Shown piece after piece: positions 1 to 9,716 of a stretch of DNA of 64,000 bases. Within the stretch, counting starts at the first letter, position 1. Each line of letters opens with the position of its first letter. The notes beneath the pieces were generated by a model that worked only from the letters and a program-made list of their open reading frames with translations, searched no databases and was not told where the DNA came from. A program made the position numbers and the translations under genes. The stretch is taken from contig NZ_CP114029.1 in the NCBI RefSeq assembly GCF_026898155.1, forward strand, positions 4,754,001 through 4,818,000, read 5' to 3'. The stretch is from Jiella pelagia (GTDB lineage: Bacteria; Pseudomonadota; Alphaproteobacteria; Rhizobiales; Rhizobiaceae).

Positions 1-704
1 GGGTCGTCTCGATGGGCGTAGCCGAGGAAGGCGAGAGGGCCGGCAATGCCTATTCCATCGAGCTCTGCGGCGGCACCCATGTGCGCGCCACCGGCGACAT
101 CGGTCTCGTCCACGTCGTCGCCGAGGGCGGCGTTGCCGCCGGCGTGCGGCGGATCGAGGCGCTGACCGGAGAGGCTGCGCGCGCCTATCTGCTCGAGCAG
201 GACCATCGGGTGCGCCGCATGGCCGGCGCCTTGAAGGTATCGCCGAATGAGGTCGCCGAGCGGCTCGAAGCGGTCGTCGAGGAGCGCCGCCGGCTGGAGC
301 GCGAACTGACCGAAGCAAAGAAGAGGCTTGCCCTCGTCGGCGATGGCGGCGGTGCGGCCTCCGGCTCGGCCGCGAAGAACGTCGCCGGTGTCTCCTTCGT
401 CGGCCGTGTCCTCGAGGGCGTCTCGCCGAAGGACCTCAAGGGCCTCGTCGACGAGACCAAGGGGCAGATCGGCTCGGGTGTCGTCGTTTTCGTCGCCGCG
501 ATGGACGGCAAGGCGTCGGTCGTCGTCGGCGTGACGCCCGATCTGACCGGGCGCTTCGATGCCGTCGCGCTGGTGCGCGCGGCAAGCGAGGCGATCGGCG
601 GCAAGGGCGGCGGTGGTCGCCCGGACATGGCGCAGGCCGGCGGTCCGGACGGCGAAAAATCGGCCGATGCGATCGCTGCTGTCGAAGCGGCCATGCAGGG
701 CTGA
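1..704 (+). CDS. alaS: Alanyl-tRNA synthetase, C-terminal part (5' end outside the window)
   Basis: AlaS charges tRNA-Ala in the cytosol and hydrolyses mischarged Ser/Gly-tRNA-Ala. The window opens inside the gene, with codons in the frame starting at base 3. The first visible segment carries [13 protein letters not shown], the Zn-binding Cys/His signature of the SAD editing domain. A Lys/Glu/Arg-rich coiled-coil stretch follows (roughly bases 240-340), then the DHHA1/C-Ala domain ending with the Gly-rich [15 protein letters not shown]. About 233 codons are visible of a family length near 880. The position next to icd is usual for Rhizobiales. Identification is secure. Confidence 0.97.
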   Translation, partial: VVSMGVAEEGERAGNAYSIELCGGTHVRATGDIGLVHVVAEGGVAAGVRRIEALTGEAARAYLLEQDHRVRRMAGALKVSPNEVAERLEAVVEERRRLERELTEAKKRLALVGDGGGAASGSAAKNVAGVSFVGRVLEGVSPKDLKGLVDETKGQIGSGVVVFVAAMDGKASVVVGVTPDLTGRFDAVALVRAASEAIGGKGGGGRPDMAQAGGPDGEKSADAIAAVEAAMQG

Positions 705-1081
705 TCAACTCCCGTATCGCGGGGCGTTCTGGTCGAAGCCGCCCCGCTGGGGCGGCACCAGACAGTAACGGTGGCCCGTCGGTGCTTCCATCGAGGATCG
801 GACCGGTCCGATCCTCCTTGTGCCGGGGGCTTCGAGGCGCCTGGCCTCGGCTTCCCGATCGTCCGTCTCGATGTCAAGATGGACGCGCGGCCGGTGATCG
901 ATCATCTGGATCAGCACCTTCGGCTCGCCGCTCGGCAGTTTCAGGACGGCATGTTTGCCGTTGTCATCGATCCTTCCCGAGCAGCCGTACAGGCCGGACC
1001 AGAAGGTGAGGGCCTCTTCGAGTTCAGGCGTCTGGCATCGACGACGAGGCAACCTGGCCGCCTCTTGCGGGCTCCTTCCAT
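705..1081 (-). pseudogene. Glyoxalase-like (VOC) protein, N-terminus apparently frameshifted
   Basis: The conserved part (TPELEEALTFWSG, VHLDIETDD and EAPTGHRYCLV) matches small glyoxalase/VOC-fold proteins of about 115-125 residues. The specific substrate is unknown. The reading frame stops at 705, directly against the alaS stop, so the two genes converge tail to tail. In-frame codons upstream of CQTPEL give an implausible LPRRR. Shifting by one base near 1040 gives CLVVD followed by CQTPEL, the expected first beta strand, with an ATG at 1081. Without the shift the only local start is a TTG at 1052. So either the start is unusual or one base is missing around 1040. Confidence 0.6.
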
Positions 1082-1088
1082 AGGACAG

Positions 1089-1123
1089 AAAAAAGCCCGG
1101 CGCGGAAGAACCACGCCGGGCTT
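1089..1123 (-). terminator. Rho-independent terminator of icd
   Basis: A perfect 10-bp stem (1093-1102 with 1114-1123, AAGCCCGGCG on the + strand) has an 11-base loop. Read on the minus strand it is followed by six T (1089-1094). It lies about 30 bases past the icd stop codon. Confidence 0.85.
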
Positions 1124-1149
1124 CGACTTTCATCGGCGATGCTCGGCGC

Positions 1150-2367
1150 TTACGAAGCCGCCATCGCCTTCTGGAGATTCTCGTCGATCTTGTCGAGGAA
1201 GCCATTGGTGGTCAGCCAGGACTGGTCGGGGCCGATCAGAAGCGCCAGATCCTTGGTCATGAAGCCGCTCTCGACGGTGTCGATGCAGACTTTCTCCATC
1301 TTGGCGGAGAATTCGGCCAGAGCGTCGTTGTCGTCGAGCTTGGCGCGATGGGCAAGGCCGCGCGTCCAGGCAAAGATCGAGGCGATCGGATTGGTCGAGG
1401 TTTCCTGGCCCTTCTGGTGCTGGCGGTAGTGCCGGGTCACCGTGCCGTGGGCGGCTTCGGCCTCGACGGTCTGGCCGTCCGGCGTCATCAGGACGGAGGT
1501 CATCAGGCCGAGCGAGCCGAAGCCCTGGGCGACGATGTCCGACTGGACGTCGCCGTCGTAGTTCTTGCAGGCCCAGACATAGCCGCCCGACCACTTCAGC
1601 GACGCGGCGACCATGTCGTCGATCAGGCGGTGCTCGTAGGTCAGCTTCTTGGCGTCGAACTCGGCCTTGAACTCGGCGTCGAAGATCTCCTGGAAGATGT
1701 CCTTGAAGCGGCCGTCATAGACCTTGAGGATGGTGTTCTTGGTCGAAAGATAGCAGGGCACGTTGCGCTGCAGGGCGTAGTTGAAGGACGCCCGGGCGAA
1801 GTCGCGGATCGACTCGTCGAGATTGTACATGCCCATGGCGACGCCCGCGGCGGGAGCGTCGAACACCTCGTGCTCGATCGTCTGGCCGTCCTCGCCGACG
1901 AACTTCATCGTCAGCTTGCCCTTGCCGGGGAATTTGAAGTCGGTGGCGCGGTACTGGTCGCCGAAGGCATGGCGGCCGACGATGATCGGCTTGGTCCAGC
2001 CGGGAACGAGACGCGGCACGTTCTTCATGATGATCGGCTCGCGGAAGATGACGCCGCCGAGGATGTTGCGGATCGTGCCGTTCGGCGAGCGCCACATTTT
2101 CTTCAGGCCGAATTCCTCGACGCGCGCCTCATCGGGGGTGATCGTCGCGCATTTGACGCCGACGCCGTGCTTCTTGATGGCGTTGGCGGCATCGACGGTG
2201 ACCTGGTCGTCGGTCGCGTCGCGGTGCTCCATGCCGAGGTCGTAATATTCAAGGTCGATGTCGAGATAGGGGTGGATCAGCTTGTCCTTGATGAACTGCC
2301 AGATGATCCGGGTCATCTCGTCGCCGTCGAGTTCCACGACCGGGTTTGCGACCTTGATCTTCGCCAT
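1150..2367 (-). CDS. icd: NADP-dependent isocitrate dehydrogenase
   Basis: This TCA-cycle enzyme oxidatively decarboxylates isocitrate to 2-oxoglutarate with NADP+. The 405-residue product begins [20 protein letters not shown] and has the usual length of the homodimeric eukaryotic-like (type II) IDH found in Rhizobiales. Family stretches seen include GTIRNILGG, the RHAFGDQYR substrate/NADP region and [11 protein letters not shown] near the C-terminus. The ATG at 2367 is preceded by AAGGAAG at good spacing. Longer upstream starts in the same frame overlap the divergent gene and have no homology. The gene is monocistronic with its own terminator at 1089-1123. Confidence 0.97.
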   Translation of the reverse strand: MAKIKVANPVVELDGDEMTRIIWQFIKDKLIHPYLDIDLEYYDLGMEHRDATDDQVTVDAANAIKKHGVGVKCATITPDEARVEEFGLKKMWRSPNGTIRNILGGVIFREPIIMKNVPRLVPGWTKPIIVGRHAFGDQYRATDFKFPGKGKLTMKFVGEDGQTIEHEVFDAPAAGVAMGMYNLDESIRDFARASFNYALQRNVPCYLSTKNTILKVYDGRFKDIFQEIFDAEFKAEFDAKKLTYEHRLIDDMVAASLKWSGGYVWACKNYDGDVQSDIVAQGFGSLGLMTSVLMTPDGQTVEAEAAHGTVTRHYRQHQKGQETSTNPIASIFAWTRGLAHRAKLDDNDALAEFSAKMEKVCIDTVESGFMTKDLALLIGPDQSWLTTNGFLDKIDENLQKAMAAS

Positions 2368-2541
2368 GGGTGTCTTCCTTGGAAATTGGTGGGGCCGGGA
2401 AGAGCCCGGCTCCGTCAACGGATATGTGATCGGTTGTCGGGCCCTATAACACCCACCATGACGGACGCAAAGCGAGACGGGGCAAAGCCGGCCGCAATGC
2501 GGCGCCGTCCCGTCTGGATCTGGGGAATTTCGGGCTGGTCG

Positions 2542-4023
2542 ATGGTGAGTGAAGTGCGGATCGAGGCGGCCTGCGGCCCTCTCGTCGGTCAACGGCATGG
2601 CGGCGTCGTCCGGTTTCTGGGCATACCCTATGGCGAGCGGCCCGTTGGGCAGAGGCGATTTGCGCGGCCCGAGGCCAAGGCGGCATTCGCGCGGCCCTTC
2701 GAGGCCTTCTCCTATGGTCCGGCGGCACCGCAGCGCCGAACCCTGCCGTTGCCGATTGCCAGGATGGCCCGTGTCAGCGCCGATTTTTCCGAGGATTGTC
2801 TCAGCCTCAACGTCTGGACGCCGGCGGTCTCGGGCAAGCGCCCGGTGCTCGTGTTCATCCATGGTGGCGGCTTCATCATCGGCGCCGGCAGCCAGTATCC
2901 GGGGGACGATCTGGCGGCGCGCGGCGACGTGGTGGTGGTCACGATGAACTATCGACTCGGGCTCCTCGGCTTCAATCCCTTCGCCGAGATCTTTCCGGGC
3001 GACGAGCGCTTCGTGGCGAATGCCGGTCTTCTTGACCAGCGGCTGGCGCTGGCCTGGGTGAGGGACAACATCGCGGCCTTCGGTGGTGATCCCGATCAGG
3101 TGACGATCGCCGGGGAATCAGCCGGCTCGGTCTCCGTCGCCTGGCATCTGGTGGCGAAGGCGTCGCATCCCTTCTACGCCCGGGCGATCATGCAGTCCGG
3201 CACGCTCAGCCTGTTCTACGGCCGTGATCGTGCCAGGGAGATCGGCGACGAGCTTCGCCGCAGCATGGGGCTCACCGGCGGCCCCGGCCGCCTGTTCGAG
3301 CTGTCGCCGAAGGAGCTGCAGAGCGCATCCCGGGCGGCAGTCAGGACCCGGACCGGGATTGTGTCCTGGCCCTATGCCGACGAATGGGAATTCGGGACGG
3401 CGGCGCCCGCAGCCCTTGCGAAGGCTGCAAAGCCGGTGCCGCTGATCATCGGCACGACGCGGGACGAGTTCTCCCTCTTCACCGACCTGCCGCTCCTGCC
3501 CCTTGCGACAGGAAAGGCCGAGATGACGCGGGTGGTCGAGCGCTTGGCCGGGCGGGACACGGCCGAACGGATCGCCCGGCTCTATCCGGGTGATCGGCGC
3601 GGGCGCATCGCCTTCGGCACCGACCTCGTCTTCCGCATGCCGACGATCGCCTTTGCCGACAATCATGCCAAGGCCGGCAATGAGGTGTTCTCCTATCGCC
3701 TCGACTGGGAGGCAAAAGGCCTGTTCTCCCGGCTCGGCGCCACCCATTCGGTGGATCTGCCGCTGCTCTTCAAGGATTTCATGCGGCCGTTTCGCGCCGT
3801 CTATGTCGGGCTCCTGCCCGATCCTCGCCGCCACATGCTTTCCGAACGCATGCGCGATCATTGGCTCAGCTTCGTGCGCGAGGGCCGGCCGGGCGGCGAT
3901 TGGCCGGCCTATGTGCCGGAGGAAAGAAGGACCATGATCTTCGGTGAGAAGGACCGAATCGTCGCCGATCCGGAGGCGCGACGCCGGATCGCTTGGCGCG
4001 GCATCGACGGCTTCGCCACCTGA
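2542..4023 (+). CDS. Type-B carboxylesterase (alpha/beta hydrolase)
   Basis: Hydrolyses carboxylic esters; the physiological substrate is unknown. The 493-residue protein has the full type-B layout: [13 protein letters not shown] near the N-terminus, the oxyanion-hole loop HGGGF, the nucleophile elbow GESAGS (Ser near residue 193), the acid residue in [10 protein letters not shown] and the catalytic His in GATHSVDLP. No signal peptide is obvious when it starts at ATG 2542. An in-frame ATG at 2458 would add 28 residues including a hydrophobic WIWGISGW and cannot be excluded; neither start has a strong Shine-Dalgarno. It is divergent from icd and shares no operon. Confidence 0.9.
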   Translation: MVSEVRIEAACGPLVGQRHGGVVRFLGIPYGERPVGQRRFARPEAKAAFARPFEAFSYGPAAPQRRTLPLPIARMARVSADFSEDCLSLNVWTPAVSGKRPVLVFIHGGGFIIGAGSQYPGDDLAARGDVVVVTMNYRLGLLGFNPFAEIFPGDERFVANAGLLDQRLALAWVRDNIAAFGGDPDQVTIAGESAGSVSVAWHLVAKASHPFYARAIMQSGTLSLFYGRDRAREIGDELRRSMGLTGGPGRLFELSPKELQSASRAAVRTRTGIVSWPYADEWEFGTAAPAALAKAAKPVPLIIGTTRDEFSLFTDLPLLPLATGKAEMTRVVERLAGRDTAERIARLYPGDRRGRIAFGTDLVFRMPTIAFADNHAKAGNEVFSYRLDWEAKGLFSRLGATHSVDLPLLFKDFMRPFRAVYVGLLPDPRRHMLSERMRDHWLSFVREGRPGGDWPAYVPEERRTMIFGEKDRIVADPEARRRIAWRGIDGFAT

Positions 4024-4191
4024 GGGGATGATGCCGCCCGGCTTGGCTCTTTGCCCGCGAAGCGGTATCGAGCGAGCAGAAGCCTTGCCAGCCCTTTACG
4101 CAAAGGCGCGATGGCATGACGGCAGACGACGACGGTTTCGGTCCGACCGGACAGCCACGCCATCGGCGCCGATGAAGGAGTTTTTTCAGTC

Positions 4192-4977
4192 TTGGACGAC
4201 GACACGCCCAGCGAGCATCGAGCCGGCCCCGCCATCGTCCTCGTCGAGCCGCAGCTCGGCGAGAATATCGGCATGGTCGCGCGCGCGATGGCGAATTTCG
4301 GCCTTGCCGATCTGCGGCTCGTCAATCCGCGCGATGGCTGGCCGAGCGAGAAGGCGCGGGCCGCGGCCTCGCGGTCCGACCATGTGATCGACGCGGTGCG
4401 GCTGTTCGCGACCGTCGAGGAAGCCACCGCGGATCTCAACTTCGTCATGGCGACGACGGCGCGGGCGCGCGACAGCTTCAAGCCGGTGCGCGGGCCGGAA
4501 GAGGCGGCGGTTGATCTGAGGCGGCGCTCGGCCGAGGGGCAGGGCACCGGCATCCTCTTCGGTCGCGAGCGCTGGGGCCTGACCAATGAGGAGGTCGGCC
4601 TTGCCGACGAGATCGTCACCTTTCCGGTCGATCCGGAACACGCCTCGCTCAACATCGCCCAGGCTGTGCTTTTGATGAGCTATGCCTGGCAGGCGGCGGG
4701 GCGGGGCGGCGATCTCTCTCCCCGCTTCGAGGCCAAGCTGCCGGAGCCGGCGACCAAGGACGACCTCTTCCGGCTGTTTCATCATCTCGAGGCATCGCTG
4801 GAGCGGGCCGGCTATTTCTTCCCCGAGCCGAAGCGGGAGGTGATGACCCAGAACCTCAGGACGATGCTGACCAAGGCCAACCTGTCGGAGCCTGAGGTTC
4901 ACACCCTGCGCGGCGTCATCAAGGCCTTCGACTATGAGGCGGCGCAGCTTCGCAAGAAGCTCGGGGACGCCTCTTGA
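4192..4977 (+). CDS. trmJ: TrmJ-like tRNA 2'-O-methyltransferase (SPOUT family)
   Basis: Predicted to 2'-O-methylate position 32 of tRNAs with SAM. The 261-residue protein starts with the SPOUT motif 1 region [20 protein letters not shown]. It has motif 2 in [15 protein letters not shown] and the knot-forming motif 3 in [16 protein letters not shown], all typical of the TrmH/TrmJ group. The start is TTG at 4192, supported by GAAGGAG at 4174-4180; no in-frame ATG is nearby. It overlaps murI by 4 bases, which suggests translational coupling. Confidence 0.9.
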   Translation: MDDDTPSEHRAGPAIVLVEPQLGENIGMVARAMANFGLADLRLVNPRDGWPSEKARAAASRSDHVIDAVRLFATVEEATADLNFVMATTARARDSFKPVRGPEEAAVDLRRRSAEGQGTGILFGRERWGLTNEEVGLADEIVTFPVDPEHASLNIAQAVLLMSYAWQAAGRGGDLSPRFEAKLPEPATKDDLFRLFHHLEASLERAGYFFPEPKREVMTQNLRTMLTKANLSEPEVHTLRGVIKAFDYEAAQLRKKLGDAS

Positions 4978-5801
4978 TCGCCGAGGAGCCGGACCGGCTC
5001 CAACCTTTGTCGGATGAGGACAGGCCGCTTCTCGTCTTCGACAGCGGTATCGGCGGGCTGACGGTGCTGCGCGAGGCGCGGGTGCTGATGCCGGATCGGC
5101 GCTTCGTCTATGTCGCCGACGACGTCGCATTTCCCTATGGCAACTGGGAGGAGGCGACGCTGCGCCAGCACCTCGTGGCGCTGTTCGGCGGGCTCATCGT
5201 TGAGCATGATCCGGTCGCCTGCGTGATCGCCTGCAACACGGCCTCCACCCTTGCACTGGATGCCCTGCGCGCCGCCTATCCTGCCATGGTCTTCGTCGGT
5301 ACCGTCCCGGCCATCAAGCCTGCGGCCGAGCGAACGCGATCCGGCCTCGTCTCGGTTCTGGCGACGCCCGGCACGGTGAAGCGGCAATATACCCGCGACC
5401 TGATCGACCAGTGGGCGACAAAATGCGAGGTCCGGCTGGTCGGCAGTGTCCGGCTGGCGGCCCTTGCCGAGGTGTACATGCGCCAGGGCCTCGTCGAGGA
5501 AGAGGCGGTGCGGGAAGAGATCGCCCCCTGTTTCGTCGAGAAGGACGGACGACGAACCGACATCGTCGTTCTCGCCTGCACCCACTATCCCTTCCTCGTC
5601 AATCGCATGCGCAAGATGGCGCCCTGGCCTGTCGACTGGCTCGACCCGGCCGAGGCGATCGCCCGGCGCGCATTGTCGATCCTGCCGGCGATCGCCGCCG
5701 AGGCGCCGGTTGCGCGCCACATCGACGTCGCCGTCTTCACCTCGGGACGCGTCGATGCGGTGACGCGGCGGCTGATGCAGGGTTTCGGTCTCACCGCCTG
5801 A
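4974..5801 (+). CDS. murI: Glutamate racemase
   Basis: Converts L- to D-glutamate for peptidoglycan. Both catalytic cysteines are visible: CNTAST near residue 84 and CTHYP near residue 202, after the N-terminal [10 protein letters not shown] motif. The length (275 residues) is normal. The start is TTG at 4974 inside the TTGA overlap with the stop of trmJ, so translation is probably re-initiated by terminating ribosomes. Confidence 0.95.
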   Translation: MIAEEPDRLQPLSDEDRPLLVFDSGIGGLTVLREARVLMPDRRFVYVADDVAFPYGNWEEATLRQHLVALFGGLIVEHDPVACVIACNTASTLALDALRAAYPAMVFVGTVPAIKPAAERTRSGLVSVLATPGTVKRQYTRDLIDQWATKCEVRLVGSVRLAALAEVYMRQGLVEEEAVREEIAPCFVEKDGRRTDIVVLACTHYPFLVNRMRKMAPWPVDWLDPAEAIARRALSILPAIAAEAPVARHIDVAVFTSGRVDAVTRRLMQGFGLTA

Positions 5802-6016
5802 GCCTGTCCGGTTCGCGGAAACATGCAGCGATTCGACCGCGTGAGCGGGCGATGGATCCGACGTGGCGGAAGCCGAGCCGTTGCAAGCGCCCGGGCGAGT
5901 CGCTAAGCAGCCTGCGAGCGGCCAGGAGCGCGCGCTTCAGGCCCTCGTCGGCGCCCCCGAGATGGCCGACAGGCGTCGAGCCGATGGCCGAAATCTGACG
6001 TCACAGGAGCTTCCCC

Positions 6017-6559
6017 ATGCGTATCGACGCCATCAAGCGCGGCAACAATCCTCCCGAGGACATCAACGTCATCATCGAAGTGCCGGTCGGTGGCCATCCG
6101 ATCAAGTACGAGATGGACAAGGAAGCCGGCTGCCTCGTTGTCGACCGCTTTCTCTACACGCCGATGACCTATCCGGGGAACTACGGCTTCGTCCCGCATA
6201 CGCTCTCCGACGACGGCGACCCGATCGACGTCCTCGTCTGCAACACCCGCCCGCTGTTTCCTGGCTGCGTCATCAATTGCCGGCCGATCGGCGTCCTCAT
6301 CATGGAGGACAACAAGGGCCAGGACGAGAAGATCATCGCCGTGCCGTCGCCCGATCTCACCCAGCGCTACGCCAAGGTGTTCGAGCCGACCGACATGCCG
6401 GAGATCACCCTGAAGCAGATCGAGCACTTCTTCGAACACTACAAGGATCTCGAGCCTGGCAAATGGGTGAAGATCGGCGACTGGGGCGGCAGCGACATGG
6501 CGCGCAAGCTGATCATCGAAGCCGTCGCCCGCGCCGACGCGGAAAAGTCCAAGGGCTGA
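6017..6559 (+). CDS. ppa: Inorganic pyrophosphatase
   Basis: Soluble family I pyrophosphatase that hydrolyses PPi to drive biosynthetic reactions. At 180 residues it is full length. The active-site signature [10 protein letters not shown] is at about residues 66-75; the family features [10 protein letters not shown] and [12 protein letters not shown] are also present. ATG 6017 follows AGGAG at 6005-6009. Monocistronic, with a strong terminator downstream. Bases 5802-6016 upstream hold no recognisable gene and should contain the promoter. Confidence 0.97.
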   Translation: MRIDAIKRGNNPPEDINVIIEVPVGGHPIKYEMDKEAGCLVVDRFLYTPMTYPGNYGFVPHTLSDDGDPIDVLVCNTRPLFPGCVINCRPIGVLIMEDNKGQDEKIIAVPSPDLTQRYAKVFEPTDMPEITLKQIEHFFEHYKDLEPGKWVKIGDWGGSDMARKLIIEAVARADAEKSKG

Positions 6560-6631
6560 CATCGCCCGACCGGGTCGGCCGAGCCGTGGGCGGACGGAAC
6601 CGGCCGACGATTGCGAGACATGAGCCACCGA

Positions 6632-6674
6632 GGGCCGGGCGAGAAGGGAGCATCCCTTCTCGCCCGGCCCTTTT
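6632..6674 (+). terminator. Strong Rho-independent terminator after ppa
   Basis: A perfect 17-bp stem (6632-6648 with 6654-6670, GGGCCGGGCGAGAAGGG) with a 5-base loop is followed by TTTT. It lies 72 bases after the ppa stop. Confidence 0.9.
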
Positions 6675-7010
6675 CGATTCGATGGTGTCGAACACGTCGA
6701 CATGGGGCGCGCTTAAGGGGCGAGCGATTCGCGCCGGCGGCCCGCCGTTTCTCGGCCAGCGCACGATTTCCTGCCGTATTCCCGCTCAGCGTGCTGAAGC
6801 CGAATTGAGCGACCGTGCCTGCCTCTGGCGACGCCATGTCGATAATTCATCAACAGGATCAATAGCCTGTCGGATATTTCTCAAAGCCGGTCGGAAGTTG
6901 TCCACAGGCTGCTCAAAATTCTGTCGCCGAAATGCTCCGCCCCCCTTTTCATTCATCGAACCGTCGCATACATAGCGCTCACCGACGGCGCCGAACGGCG
7001 CAGTTGCTGA
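6675..7010. other. Gene-free spacer upstream of tRNA-fMet
   Basis: No coding pattern or second RNA is seen. It must hold the tRNA promoter. A nonamer TTGTCCACA (6898-6906) is one mismatch from a DnaA box, but it stands alone. Confidence 0.5.
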
Positions 7011-7087
<77 letters not shown>

Positions 7088-7093
7088 TCGAAC

Positions 7094-7127
7094 AAAAACT
7101 CCCGCGAGCAGCGCTCCGGGAGTTTTT
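7094..7127 (+). terminator. Terminator after tRNA-fMet
   Basis: The stem AAAAACTCCC (7094-7103) pairs with GGGAGTTTTT (7118-7127), followed by more T. It starts seven bases after the tRNA. Confidence 0.88.
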
Positions 7128-7447
7128 GTTTTTGTGGGCTTCCAGTCCTTCGGCTCTTCGTCCATTTCATATCGGCTTCGCCATATCGCGGACCCTCGTC
7201 ACGGAGCGTGGCGTCGCTCATCGAGCGGGGGGAGCGCCTGCCACTTCATTTTCCCCATTGCTTTTGATGCCCGGACGTCTCGCTCCGGACGGGCTTCGTC
7301 ATGGTGGCCATTCGCGATAGGAAGACTGCGCGCGCCCCTGTTCGAGTCGGCGCCTGGCCGATGGCGTGCGTGGCCGGTGCGAAAGCCTTCGCGTCCCCTA
7401 TGTCGGATGAAGATCGGCTTCAGAGATCTCACGAGGAGAATGCAACA

Positions 7448-8389
7448 GTGACGTTCATCGACCGCCATACGCGCGGCGTCTTCATCATCGCGGCAACGCC
7501 CTTCACCGAGACGGGCGCCGTCGACGAGACCAGCATCGACAGTCTCACCGACTTCTATCTCGGCTGCGGCGTGACCGGCATGACCATCCTCGGCATCATG
7601 GGCGAGGCCAATAAACTGACTGCAGAAGAAGCGCGCGGTGTCGCCAGCCGGATCCTCAGGCGCGTCGACGGGCGCATCCCTGTCATCGTCGGTGTATCGA
7701 GCCCGGGCCTCGACAATCTGAAGAGCCTGTCCGGGTTCGCCATGGATCAGGGTGCCGCCGGCGTGATGGTCGCGCCGACGCCCGGCCCGGCCGTCGAGGA
7801 CCGGGTGCGCGGCTATTTCCACCAGGTCTGCGAGGCACTCGGCCCCGACGTGCCCGTCTGCCTGCAGGACTTTCCGCAGACCACCGGCGTGCCGATTTCC
7901 GCCGCGACGATCCTCACCTTGACGCGGGAGTGCCCGCAGATCGTCATGCTGAAGCACGAGGACTGCCCCGGCCTCGCAAAGGTCTCGGCCGTCCGCAACG
8001 GTTCGGCCACGGCCGAAACGCCGCGCATCTCGATTCTTTGTGGCAATGGCGGGCTCTATCTGCCCCAGGAACTCGCCCGCGGCGCCGATGGCGCGATGAC
8101 CGGCTTTGCCTATCCGGAAATGCTGGTCGAGGTTGTCCGCACCCATCAGGCCGGCGACGCCGACCGGGCCGAGGACATCTTCGACGCCTATCTGCCGATC
8201 CTCAGATACGAGCAGCAGTCGGGCTATGGCCTCGCCGTCAGGAAGGCCGTTCTGAAGCATCGCGGCGCCATCGCCTGTTCGCGCACCCGGGCGCCGGGGC
8301 CGAAACTGACTGCGACAGACGAGGCCGAACTGATGCGGCTGATCGCCCGCACCGAGGCCAATGTGAAGGAGCTTTCCCATGGATCTTGA
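7448..8389 (+). CDS. DapA-superfamily (dihydrodipicolinate synthase-like) aldolase/lyase
   Basis: A 313-residue TIM-barrel class I aldolase-family protein. The Schiff-base lysine is seen in IVMLKHEDCP (about residue 164) and the barrel start in GVFIIAATPFTETG. The Tyr-Asn-Val-Pro segment of true DapA is replaced by LQDFP, so a catabolic role (oxo-acid aldolase or lyase/dehydratase) is more likely than lysine synthesis; the substrate is not readable. The GTG at 7448 is chosen because GAGGAGA sits just upstream and the family N-terminus begins there. It overlaps the SDR gene by 11 bases, indicating a two-gene operon. Confidence 0.85.
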   Translation: MTFIDRHTRGVFIIAATPFTETGAVDETSIDSLTDFYLGCGVTGMTILGIMGEANKLTAEEARGVASRILRRVDGRIPVIVGVSSPGLDNLKSLSGFAMDQGAAGVMVAPTPGPAVEDRVRGYFHQVCEALGPDVPVCLQDFPQTTGVPISAATILTLTRECPQIVMLKHEDCPGLAKVSAVRNGSATAETPRISILCGNGGLYLPQELARGADGAMTGFAYPEMLVEVVRTHQAGDADRAEDIFDAYLPILRYEQQSGYGLAVRKAVLKHRGAIACSRTRAPGPKLTATDEAELMRLIARTEANVKELSHGS

Positions 8390-9167
8390 GATCGCAGGCA
8401 AGCGGGCGCTGGTCCTCGCCTCATCGCGCGGCCTCGGCCTAGGCATCGCCGAAGCCATTGCCGCCGAGGGCGCCGACGTCCTGTTGTGCGGGCGCAGCGC
8501 CGACAAGCTCGCCCGCAATGTCGAGGCGATCAACGCGCACGGCCGCGGCAAGGCGTATAGCGTCGCCGCCGACCTCGCCGACCCGGCCTTCGCCGAGCGA
8601 ATGATCGAAGCTGCCGGCAAGACCCTCGGCGGCATCGACATTCTGGTGAACAACACCGGCGGTCCGCCGCCGGGCGTCGCCACCGAGATTTCGGTGGAGG
8701 TGCTGCAGACGCAGTTCCAGATGATGGTGGCGCGCGTCATCGATCTTTCGAGCAGGGCCCTGCCGGCGATGCGATCGGCCGGCTTCGGCCGCATCCTGAC
8801 GGTCGGATCGTCGGGCGTCGTTCAGCCGATCCCCAATCTCGCCTATTCGAACACCCTGCGTTCGGCCCTCGTCGGCTGGACGAAGTCGCTGTCGAACGAG
8901 GTCGCCGAGGATGGCGTCACGGTCAACATGCTGCTGCCCGGCCGCATCCACACCGACCGGGTGGACGAACTCGACGCCGCCAACGCCAAGCGGTCGGACA
9001 AGCCGATCGACGCGATCCGCGAGAGCGCCCGCCAGAGCATTCCGGCCAAGCGCTACGGAACGGTGGAAGAGTTTGCCGCCGTTGCGGCCTTCCTCGTCAG
9101 CGCACGCGCCGCCTACGTCACCGGCAGCGTCATCCGTTGTGATGGCGGGGCGATCAAATCGGTCTGA
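8379..9167 (+). CDS. SDR-family oxidoreductase with atypical active site
   Basis: A 262-residue short-chain dehydrogenase/reductase with an NAD(P)-binding N-terminus (SSRGLGLGIAEAI in place of the usual TGxxxGIG), an NNTGGPPPG loop and a C-terminal GSVIRCDGGAI. The catalytic Tyr is in AYSNTLRSAL, but the expected YxxxK lysine is Leu. Several Rhizobiales SDRs of the GGPPPG type share this, so catalysis may be altered. Co-transcribed with the DapA-like gene, it probably acts on the same catabolic intermediate. Confidence 0.85.
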   Translation: MDLEIAGKRALVLASSRGLGLGIAEAIAAEGADVLLCGRSADKLARNVEAINAHGRGKAYSVAADLADPAFAERMIEAAGKTLGGIDILVNNTGGPPPGVATEISVEVLQTQFQMMVARVIDLSSRALPAMRSAGFGRILTVGSSGVVQPIPNLAYSNTLRSALVGWTKSLSNEVAEDGVTVNMLLPGRIHTDRVDELDAANAKRSDKPIDAIRESARQSIPAKRYGTVEEFAAVAAFLVSARAAYVTGSVIRCDGGAIKSV

Positions 9168-9716
9168 GCGGCGTTTCGGCGATGTCGTGAACGTCATCCC
9201 GGCCTCGCCTGGCGAGGCCGGTCGCCGCTGTTCCGCAACTGCTCCGGCAACCATTTTTCCCGGATTCTCGCGAACGATTGCAATGGGATAGCCAGAGTGT
9301 CTATGCTTTCCATATTACTCGGGCGCGCTCGATATCATGACAGCGTCGAGGCCGTCTCTTTACGGCCGCAAGCGTGGTGGGCGCGCGGAGCTTGGGTGAA
9401 GAAAGGTTTGTGGCACATCATGGAGCGGACGCAGGCATTTCAGGTCGACGGTCCTCCTCGGTTCGAAGCTGCATGGCGGGATGTCGCCCCAGTGGTGCGG
9501 ACCAACCCGCTCCTCCATGGAGTGGCCACAAATCGCATGCAAGCTACGCTCGACGCTACATTGCTATGTTCAGCCGTCGTGGTTTACGAACCGCCGCCAA
9601 GCGGAATTTCTTGCGCCCAGCGTGCCTGAGACCGGCAGACAGCTGTATATTCCTCTGATACCTCGATGGCGTGGCTCCGACGAAAAGGCTGCGACCATTC
9701 GGGAAGAGTCCATTGA
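9168..9716. other. Long intergenic region before the HWE kinase
   Basis: No ORF with family-like sequence is visible. A perfect inverted repeat (CCGGCCTCGCC at 9199-9209, mirrored to 9221) follows the SDR gene without a T tract and may be a transcript-end hairpin. The rest presumably carries the kinase promoter. Confidence 0.4.

Noticed and set aside
1348-4023. A single 891-residue protein covering the carboxylesterase
   Set aside because: The first 370 codons are antisense to icd; esterase homology begins near 2542.
6898-6906. DnaA box marking a replication origin
   Set aside because: A single imperfect nonamer with no cluster, no AT-rich unwinding region and no origin-linked genes.
5863-6975. 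A 370-residue protein overlapping ppa
   Set aside because: Arg/His-rich frame shadow of inorganic pyrophosphatase, running through a terminator hairpin.
9297-9629. Coding sequence in the gap before the HWE kinase
   Set aside because: No signal peptide, motif or plausible start; the residues look like random translation.
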